Shown here: in pieces, positions 6,204-12,382 of the stretch
Layout: each line of letters begins with the position of its first letter
Numbering within the stretch: position 1 is the stretch's first letter
NCBI GenBank assembly: GCA_018882485.1
Contig: VERU01000032.1
Coordinates: 1-12,382 of the forward strand
Source: Rhodoferax sp.
Lineage (GTDB): Bacteria > Pseudomonadota > Gammaproteobacteria > Burkholderiales > Burkholderiaceae_C
Length of the DNA stretch: 12,382 nucleotides
Direction of reading: 5' to 3'
Position numbers and translations under genes: made by a program
Notes under the pieces: generated by a model
What the model saw: only the letters and a program-made list of their open reading frames with translations
Databases searched by the model: none
Told to the model about the DNA's origin: nothing

Positions 6204-9200
6204 TCATTGCGACGCCCCAGCCGGCAGCGCATCGGCCGCTCCCGCGGTCCGCCCCACGCGGGCCACCCGGGGATCGGCCCAGCTGCCATCCACATGAAAC
6301 TCCTGGGTGGCCGCCTCCATCAGCGGCCGCCGCAACAACCATTGCGCCAGAAAGGTGCCCAGGCCCACCGCCGGGTTGATGACCGAGGCGATCAGCGAAG
6401 CCGTGCCGGCATTGATTTCGGGCACCACCACCACCTTCAGGTCCTGGGTCTCGGCCGCGATATCGGCCCGCCCCTCCAGCAGCACGGCGGCATTGACCCC
6501 TTTCATCTGCAGGTTGTTGGTGCGCGCGACACCCTGCTCGATGGCCGCATCGCCCCGGATGAAATCGAAGCTGAATCCCTCGCTGAAGACATCCCGGAAG
6601 TCCAGCGTCAGCCGACGCGGCAACGACTGCAGGCTGAGCACGCCCAGCAGCTTGGCCACACCCGGCTCGGCCTTGAGAAACTGCCCGGATTCCAGCTCCA
6701 GGTTCAGGGCACCGCCCAGGCTGGGGTAATCCAGGGCCAGCGGCGAACCCAGCCAATCGATGCGCCCCTCCAGCCGCCCCTTGCCGCGCCGCAAGGTGTC
6801 CTTCATGCCGAGCCGGTTCAGCAGCAGGCCGGCGTCCTGGATGTCCAGCCGGAAATTCAGGGCGGTGCGCCGCCGCACTCCGGCATCGCGAGGCGCATCC
6901 GGGGCCAGCGCCCAGTTGCCGGTGGCACTGAGCACGGCCTCGGGCAAGGTCAGGTTCAGGCGGTTGAGGCGCCACTCGCGCCCGGCCAGCGGCAGCCCAC
7001 CGGCGGTCGCGGCCTGGATGCGGTTCACGGCCTGAACCTCCAGCCGCCCCAGATGGCGACCTCGCAGCTCGAAGTCATCCACCTGCACATCCAGTGCCGG
7101 CATGTTGCCCGGCTGCTCCCCCAGCAGGGCCTCCACGTCGGTCGCCCCGCCGGGCGCCACCGCCAGCCGCGCCAGCCGCGCATGCAGGCGACCGGGTGCA
7201 CCGGCTCCGGGTGGGCGGTATTCCAGGTACCCCCCGAGTTCGGCGGAATCCACGTTGGCACGCCACAGCGTGCCCTCGCGCACGCCGCCGGCCACCACCT
7301 GCTGGAAACGTCGTCCGGCCAGCGTCAGCTCACGGGCCCGCAGGACCATCACCGTGGGCAGATAGGAACTGCCCAGTGCGGACAGCGACGAGCCCGACAC
7401 CCGCATCAGCTCTGCCGACCATTGGTCCAGGTCCAGCACGGGTACCTGGACGTTGGCCAGCACACCGTCCTCCGGCAGGGGTGCCGATTCGCCGGGCGAA
7501 AGCCCCACGGCCAAACTGCCACGCACCACCCTGGGTTCGCCCCCCGTGAGGTCCCGCAGGTAGCTGGCGGCCACCAGCCGGCCCAGTTCGAGCGTGATCT
7601 GTTCGCGCCCCCGCGCCTGGGGCTGGATCAGGGACTCGAAGCGCAAGGGCAGCGCCGCGTCCGGGGCTTTGGTCAAGGGGGCGGGCAATTCCAGACCCAG
7701 CCCCTGCAGGGTGCTCGTGACCAGCCATTCCGGTTCGCCGTTGCGGGTGCTGAGCTGCGCGCTGTAACCGGTGCCGCCGCTGGCACGCTGCGCCAGTCGC
7801 GACAGCATCCCGAGCTCGCGGGCCTGCCGCAGCCCTTCGGCGGTGGCCTGGCCGGTCAGGCGCAGGTTCAGCGCGGGCAGGCCCTGCCCCGCGGCAGCGG
7901 TGACCGACTGACCATCCAGCCGGGCGTCACCGCCGAACAGCCGCGCCTGCACGCCGGCAAAGTTGTACCCGCTTTCACTGAACTGAACCGTGCCACGGGT
8001 GCGCACCAGCCGCGGCACCTCAGGCATCCACTGCAGGTCGTTGCCCGGCAGGACGACGCTGCCCTGGACCGTGCTGCGTTCGGGCCGGGACCAGGGGACG
8101 GCCAGCCGGAAACGGTAATCGGCCGAACCACTGGCCTGCACCCGCGCCAGGGCTCGACCCGTCAGTGACCCCAGCGGCGATCCGTTGACCAGGTTGAGCG
8201 CATCGCCCAGAGGGCCCCGCAATTCGGCCTGGACCGTGACCGCATTGGCGTGGGCAAGCTCGGGGATGGTCGCGTCCACCCGCACCAGGGACAAACCGGT
8301 GGCGGAGCTGAAGCGCCCGCGCAGGCCGCGCAACCTCAGCTCATCCTGCTCGATCTGGAACTCGCCCGCCAACTGGCTCAAGGCCGGCCAGGGTAGGGCC
8401 TCCACGGGCTGCAGCGACCGCGGCACATAGGCGTAGCTGGCATTGCGGAATTCGGCGCTGACGCGAAACTGCCCATCGGCAGGCTCGCGAAACGGCCAGC
8501 GCCGCAGATCGCCTTTGACCCGGAAGCGGGCACCCGTGGCGGTGCCGGATGTGATGGCTTCTCGCAGGTAATCGCGAACCGGCTGGGGGATCCGTTGCGG
8601 CAGGTAGCGATGCACCCGGGTGATGTCGGCACGGGCCAGCGAGGCCTGCAGATCGAGCAAGCCGGGATCGGGCAATCGGCCCGCACTGCGCGCCGAGGCG
8701 CTGCTCTCCCTCTCCCATTGCAACTGAGCCTCGCCCTGCGCGTCGGCGTTGGCAAAGCGCAGATTCAGCAACTGTATGGCGATGCGCCGGGCGTCGATCT
8801 GCCAGCGGATGTCGGTACTCAGCCGGTCCAGGGGAATGCGAGGCTCGGCGAACAGGCCCGGGAATTCGATCGCCCCCTGCTCCACGCGCAGGCTGGCGCG
8901 ACCACCCGCCTGGGTCAGGTCGAAGCTCAAGGTCGCCGCCTCGATGCCGGGGCTGCCCAGGGAGCCGGGACGTGCGGCGGCATCGAGGCGCGACGCCAGG
9001 CCGAACTGGCTGACCTCACCCTTGACCGCATAGCTCTGGAAAGCGCCAAAGCCACCCTGCCAGCTGGCCTTGAACGCCGTCAACTGACCGCGTGGCGCAT
9101 GGTCACGCAGCGCCACGCGCACCGGTTCGGCCAGCGGCAATCGGTCTGCAATGCGGGCCAGCAAGGCCAGGTCCATCCGGTCGGCACTGAACTCGCCGCG

Positions 9201-10271
9201 CACCGGCAGGCGCCCTTCGGCCCCGAGTTGCTGAAAGTTCCAGCGCGACTCGGGCCAGCGCAGGCCGTCGTCGGTCTCGAAAACCAGGCCCTGGGCGGTC
9301 AGGTCCAGGCCCTGGGACAACCTGCGCGCGCCCAGCCGCCCGCGCAGCGAGGGCAGGGTCAGCGCCGGCAGTCCCCGCCCCAGGGTCACATCGACCTGGT
9401 CCAGCAGCACATCGGCCACCCCGCCCTGCAGTTCTCCACCGGCCACATCGAGCCAGACTCGCGTGGCGCCATGGCCCCGTCGCAGATCCAGACCCGGATC
9501 CAGGTAGGGTCGCCAGGCGGCGACGTCGATGCGGGGCAGGTGCAGGTAAACCTGCCCCTGCCACTCGCGCCAGCGCCCATGGTTCAGGCTCAGCAGCGGT
9601 TGCTGCAGGCGCGCCGTGACCGAAAAAGCGGCGCCCCATTCGGCAGGGGGAGCGGCATCGATCCGCAGTTCGTGCCACCGTCCGCTGTTGCGCACCACGA
9701 TCTGCACCTCGCGCAGGGACAGCGTGGACGCCGAACGGAGTTCGTCGGTCCAGTCGATGGCGCCACCCTGGATCACGAATTCGCGCTGCGAGAAGAACCA
9801 GTCGGCCGTGTCGGCGCCCGGCTCCGCCAGGCGCGACAGATCCAGGCCTCCCACGAACAGCCGCCCCGCAGCATCCCGCCGCACGGCCAGCCGCGGGCGG
9901 TGGATGTGGATTTGGTCCAACCCCATGCGGGTGATGGAGCGCGGCGACAGCGACAGCAGCACCTGCGGCAACTGCAAGGCCTCGCGGCCCTGGGCATCGA
10001 GCACCCGCACCCCCTTGAGCGCCAGCGTCGGCGCAAAGCCCCCCGACTGGATTTCGATCGCGGTGATGCGAACGGTATTCCCGACGAGCGCACCGGCACG
10101 GGATTCCAGCCACGGGCGAAATTCGTCGATACGCGGCACAATGACCCAAGCCAGCACGGCCCAGGCGACCAGCACGATGATCCATCCGGCCAGCATCAGC
10201 CCCAGGGCCATCCGGGCCAGTGCCGACAGGGTTTTCAGCAACGCGGTGGGTGCGGATGGCCTGTCGATCAT
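6204..10271 (-). CDS. yhdP: YhdP-family AsmA-like envelope protein
   Basis: YhdP-type proteins are inner-membrane-anchored, mostly periplasmic giants of the AsmA/TamB/YdbH group. In E. coli they are implicated in carrying phospholipids across the periplasm to the outer membrane. This 1355-residue product has a basic N-terminus, one membrane helix at about residues 21-45 and then a long beta-strand-rich periplasmic region. Family features include IEIQSGGFAPTLALKGVRV near the N-terminus (about 70-90), RYLPQRIPQPVRDYLREAI in the middle, and a C-terminal block from about 1140 to 1340 with KGRLEGRIDWLG, FDFIRGDAAIEQG, VVVVPEINAGTASL and INPAVGLGTFLAQWLL. Length fits the family (about 1250-1400). 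An in-frame TAA nine bases upstream makes the ATG at 10271 the first possible start; no clear Shine-Dalgarno sequence precedes it. It diverges from glnE with 15 bp between start codons. The C-terminus after the family block is short and low-complexity. Confidence 0.94.
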   Translation of the reverse strand: MIDRPSAPTALLKTLSALARMALGLMLAGWIIVLVAWAVLAWVIVPRIDEFRPWLESRAGALVGNTVRITAIEIQSGGFAPTLALKGVRVLDAQGREALQLPQVLLSLSPRSITRMGLDQIHIHRPRLAVRRDAAGRLFVGGLDLSRLAEPGADTADWFFSQREFVIQGGAIDWTDELRSASTLSLREVQIVVRNSGRWHELRIDAAPPAEWGAAFSVTARLQQPLLSLNHGRWREWQGQVYLHLPRIDVAAWRPYLDPGLDLRRGHGATRVWLDVAGGELQGGVADVLLDQVDVTLGRGLPALTLPSLRGRLGARRLSQGLDLTAQGLVFETDDGLRWPESRWNFQQLGAEGRLPVRGEFSADRMDLALLARIADRLPLAEPVRVALRDHAPRGQLTAFKASWQGGFGAFQSYAVKGEVSQFGLASRLDAAARPGSLGSPGIEAATLSFDLTQAGGRASLRVEQGAIEFPGLFAEPRIPLDRLSTDIRWQIDARRIAIQLLNLRFANADAQGEAQLQWERESSASARSAGRLPDPGLLDLQASLARADITRVHRYLPQRIPQPVRDYLREAITSGTATGARFRVKGDLRRWPFREPADGQFRVSAEFRNASYAYVPRSLQPVEALPWPALSQLAGEFQIEQDELRLRGLRGRFSSATGLSLVRVDATIPELAHANAVTVQAELRGPLGDALNLVNGSPLGSLTGRALARVQASGSADYRFRLAVPWSRPERSTVQGSVVLPGNDLQWMPEVPRLVRTRGTVQFSESGYNFAGVQARLFGGDARLDGQSVTAAAGQGLPALNLRLTGQATAEGLRQARELGMLSRLAQRASGGTGYSAQLSTRNGEPEWLVTSTLQGLGLELPAPLTKAPDAALPLRFESLIQPQARGREQITLELGRLVAASYLRDLTGGEPRVVRGSLAVGLSPGESAPLPEDGVLANVQVPVLDLDQWSAELMRVSGSSLSALGSSYLPTVMVLRARELTLAGRRFQQVVAGGVREGTLWRANVDSAELGGYLEYRPPGAGAPGRLHARLARLAVAPGGATDVEALLGEQPGNMPALDVQVDDFELRGRHLGRLEVQAVNRIQAATAGGLPLAGREWRLNRLNLTLPEAVLSATGNWALAPDAPRDAGVRRRTALNFRLDIQDAGLLLNRLGMKDTLRRGKGRLEGRIDWLGSPLALDYPSLGGALNLELESGQFLKAEPGVAKLLGVLSLQSLPRRLTLDFRDVFSEGFSFDFIRGDAAIEQGVARTNNLQMKGVNAAVLLEGRADIAAETQDLKVVVVPEINAGTASLIASVINPAVGLGTFLAQWLLRRPLMEAATQEFHVDGSWADPRVARVGRTAGAADALPAGASQ

Positions 10272-10273
10272 CG

Positions 10274-10302
10274 TGATTTAAAGACTATGACTGGAATTAT
10301 GA
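10274..10302. promoter_or_regulatory. AT-rich divergent initiation island between yhdP and glnE
   Basis: This stretch is about two-thirds A+T in otherwise G+C-rich DNA and contains both start regions. Toward yhdP (minus strand) CATAAT at 10301-10296 is one mismatch from the -10 consensus and would give a leader of roughly 18 bases. Toward glnE, TGATTTAAA (10274-10282) resembles an extended -10 with a moderate hexamer and would start transcription at or just after the first glnE ATG. No clear -35 elements were found for either. Confidence 0.35.
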
Positions 10303-12382
10303 CCGGGGCCGAGCTGTCGTCCCACTCACGATTCGCGCAGCGCATCCGGCGCCGTTACGCCCGGGAGATGGCGTACCTGGCCGCCGGTCTGCCGACCCGC
10401 GACACCCTGGGCCAGGTCTATGCGGCCTTGCAGTCACAGGGTCTGGACACGGCCTCTGCGCTGCGCGCCCTGCGGCAACTGGTGCTGGAGCGGCTGCTCT
10501 GCCTCGACTGCGACCAGAACGCGGCGCTGGGTGACATCACGCAGGCCATGACCGATCTGGCCGAGTTCACGCTTCAGACCGCCTGCAACAGCGTGCGCGC
10601 AGACCTGGAACAGGCCCACGGTGCTCCTCGGGGACTGGCTGGCGAGCCGGTTCGGCTGTGGGTGATCGGCATGGGGAAACTGGGTGCGCGCGAGCTCAAT
10701 GTATCCAGCGACATCGACCTGATCTACGTGTACGACCAGGATGGCGAAACGGCTGGCAACGACGAGGGACGCCGCCGCCTGACCAACCAGGAATACTTTG
10801 CCAAGGCGGTGCGCGCCCTGTACGCCCTGATCGGCGACACCACCGAGCACGGTTTCGTGTTTCGGGTCGACCTCGCACTGCGCCCGAACGGCAACTCCGG
10901 CCCACCGGCGGTCTCGCTGAGTGCGCTGGAGGAATACCTGCACGTGCAGGGCCGGGAATGGGAGCGTTTCGCCTGGCTCAAGAGCCGGGTGGTCGCCACA
11001 CTGGGCGAGCCCGACGATGCCACCGCGCTGCGGGCGGTGGTGCAGCCCTTTGTGTTCAGGCGCTACCTGGACTACAGCGTGTTCGACGCACTGCGGGTGC
11101 TGCACCGGCAGATCCGGGAGCACGCCCAGAAGCGCAGCAATGGCAGGCCCGAACGCAGCCACGATGTCAAGCTGTCCCGGGGCGGCATCCGGGAGATCGA
11201 ATTCATCGTGCAGCTGCTGCAGGTCGTGCGCGGGGGTCAGTTCCCGGAGCTGCGAACCCGTCCCACGCTGGAGGCGCTGTCGCGGCTGGTGCGTGCGGAT
11301 CTGATGCCCCCCGCCACGGCCGAGGCGCTGGCGCAGGCCTATAGCTTTCTGCGCCGGCTGGAACACCGCATCCAGTTTCTGGACGATCGGCAGACCCACG
11401 TGATGCCGACCGCCGACGAGGACCTGCAGTGGATCGCCCGGACGCTGGGCTTCGAAAGCCAGCAGGCCTTGCTGAACCAGCTGGACACGCACCGCGAGAT
11501 CGTCGCGAGCGAGTTCGACACGCTGCTGGGGGGCGGCAACGCGGAGTGCCGCAACTGCGGCGGGCGCACCGGCGGTGAACTGGACGAGCTGCTGTCGCAG
11601 CTGCCCGCCGCTTTGCGCGAGCGGGTCAGGCCGTGGCGCGAGCATCCGAGGGTGCTGGCCCTGCGCGAGGAGTCCCGGGCCCGGCTGGTGCGGCTGCTGG
11701 CGCGCACGGCGCAGTGGGTGCGGGACGATCAGGCGTCGGAGGAGGCGGCCATCCGGCTGGTGGACTGGGTCGAACCCTTGCTGCGCCGGGAGAGCTACCT
11801 TGCGCTGCTGCTGGAGCGACCGACGGTGCACCAGCGGCTGCTGCGCCTGCTGGGCGCTGCGCGCTGGCCGGCGCGTTACCTGTTGCTGCATCCTGGCGTC
11901 ATCGATGAACTCGCTGGCGTGGACATGCTGGGCGAGCGCTTCGACGCTGCCGAGTTCGAGTTCGAACTGGAGCACCGCCGCAAGGCGCTGACCGAAACCG
12001 GGGAAGACGACGAAGAGACCCTGCTGAACCTGCTGCGACGGGCCCACCATGCCGAGGTGTTCCGCACCCTGGCCCGCGATGTGGAGGGCCGTATCACCGT
12101 GGAGCAGGTGGCCGATGACCTCAGCGCGCTCGCCGAGTCGGTGCTGGGCATCACCGCGCGCTGGTGCTGGCAGCGGTTGCGGCAGCGCCACCGGGTCGAT
12201 CCCCGGTTTGCGGTGATCGCCTACGGCAAGTTCGGCGGCAAGGAACTGGGCTATGGCAGCGATCTGGACATCGTGTTCGTCTTCGACGACGAGGACGAGC
12301 GGGCTCCCGAGGTGTACGCGACGCTGGTGCGCAAGCTCATCAACTGGCTGACGGTCAAGACCGGCGAAGGCGACCTCTACGA
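10287..12382 (+). CDS. glnE: GlnE, bifunctional glutamine synthetase adenylyltransferase/deadenylase (3' end missing)
   Basis: GlnE adds AMP to, and removes it from, glutamine synthetase in response to PII protein and glutamine, setting nitrogen assimilation. The 698 complete codons present include both nucleotidyltransferase active sites: the N-terminal deadenylase motif GMGKLGARELNVSSDIDLI (128-146; Asp142 and Asp144) and the start of the C-terminal adenylylase motif YGKFGGKELGYGSDLDIVF (646-664; Asp659 and Asp661). Between them lie the block RGGIREIEFIVQLLQ and a CRNCGG pair of cysteines. About 200-250 C-terminal residues lie outside the window. The N-terminus is shorter than in E. coli. 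Two in-frame ATGs compete, at 10287 and 10299, and neither has a good Shine-Dalgarno sequence; the first is given here. It is transcribed away from yhdP. Confidence 0.96.
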   Translation, partial: MTGIMTGAELSSHSRFAQRIRRRYAREMAYLAAGLPTRDTLGQVYAALQSQGLDTASALRALRQLVLERLLCLDCDQNAALGDITQAMTDLAEFTLQTACNSVRADLEQAHGAPRGLAGEPVRLWVIGMGKLGARELNVSSDIDLIYVYDQDGETAGNDEGRRRLTNQEYFAKAVRALYALIGDTTEHGFVFRVDLALRPNGNSGPPAVSLSALEEYLHVQGREWERFAWLKSRVVATLGEPDDATALRAVVQPFVFRRYLDYSVFDALRVLHRQIREHAQKRSNGRPERSHDVKLSRGGIREIEFIVQLLQVVRGGQFPELRTRPTLEALSRLVRADLMPPATAEALAQAYSFLRRLEHRIQFLDDRQTHVMPTADEDLQWIARTLGFESQQALLNQLDTHREIVASEFDTLLGGGNAECRNCGGRTGGELDELLSQLPAALRERVRPWREHPRVLALREESRARLVRLLARTAQWVRDDQASEEAAIRLVDWVEPLLRRESYLALLLERPTVHQRLLRLLGAARWPARYLLLHPGVIDELAGVDMLGERFDAAEFEFELEHRRKALTETGEDDEETLLNLLRRAHHAEVFRTLARDVEGRITVEQVADDLSALAESVLGITARWCWQRLRQRHRVDPRFAVIAYGKFGGKELGYGSDLDIVFVFDDEDERAPEVYATLVRKLINWLTVKTGEGDLY

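Noticed and set aside
6061..6975. Extension of the mltA frame by about 305 codons into yhdP
   Set aside because: Runs antisense-adjacent and through the conserved C-terminal block of YhdP in another frame; it is simply open because of high G+C.
7162..7179. Tandem 9-bp repeat GCCAGCCGC x2
   Set aside because: Explained by the residue pattern ARLARLA within YhdP; two copies only, no wider repeat array.
6207..8168. 653-codon plus-strand open frame antisense to yhdP
   Set aside because: Same composition artefact as above; Gln/Pro/Arg/His-rich with no domain, while the opposite strand encodes a clear YhdP-family protein.
10434..12191. 585-codon minus-strand open frame antisense to glnE
   Set aside because: Mirror of glnE in a G+C-rich gene; no family features, and both GlnE active-site motifs are intact on the plus strand.
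1..12382. Search for mobile elements, defence genes, CRISPR arrays, tRNAs or a new multi-gene system
   Set aside because: Nearly every base lies in recognisable housekeeping genes in normal orientation. No transposase, integrase, repeat-spacer pattern, tRNA-like fold or cluster of unknown genes was seen.

Overview
This window looks like a chromosomal segment from a high-GC betaproteobacterium, most likely Burkholderiales. Third codon positions are strongly G/C, and the encoded GlnE, YhdP-family protein, YajC and SecD all read as betaproteobacterial versions. I see no rRNA, tRNA, CRISPR array, phage gene or transposase. The taxonomic call rests on protein resemblance recalled from the families, not on a search.

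Layout. (i) 1-4879, minus strand: the 5' part of secD (leaves the window at base 1), yajC, and a very large single-chain indolepyruvate/2-oxoacid ferredoxin oxidoreductase. (ii) 4924-6060, minus strand: mltA, a lytic transglycosylase, 44 bp upstream of the oxidoreductase. (iii) 5993-6166, plus strand: a probable small one-helix membrane protein, head-to-head with mltA. (iv) 6204-10271, minus strand: a YhdP/AsmA-like giant envelope protein. (v) 10287-12382, plus strand: glnE, leaving the window at the right edge and starting only 15 bp from the yhdP start. The window is almost fully coding; the only spacer over 100 bp is the one between the oxidoreductase and yajC (1162-1285).

Function. Most genes serve the envelope: SecD/YajC assist protein export, MltA cuts peptidoglycan, and YhdP is implicated in phospholipid transport to the outer membrane. 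GlnE controls glutamine synthetase by adenylylation. The oxidoreductase, which acts on aryl-pyruvates from aromatic amino acids, is the functional outlier and sits where tgt/queA often precede yajC.

I found no convincing new multi-gene system. The points most worth checking are small-scale: a perfect 13-bp inverted repeat whose arms cover the oxidoreductase stop codon and the yajC ribosome-binding site; an apparent one-base frame disruption at the mltA start that hides a good signal peptide; the unannotated-looking 57-codon membrane ORF next to it; and the compact AT-rich island from which yhdP and glnE diverge.
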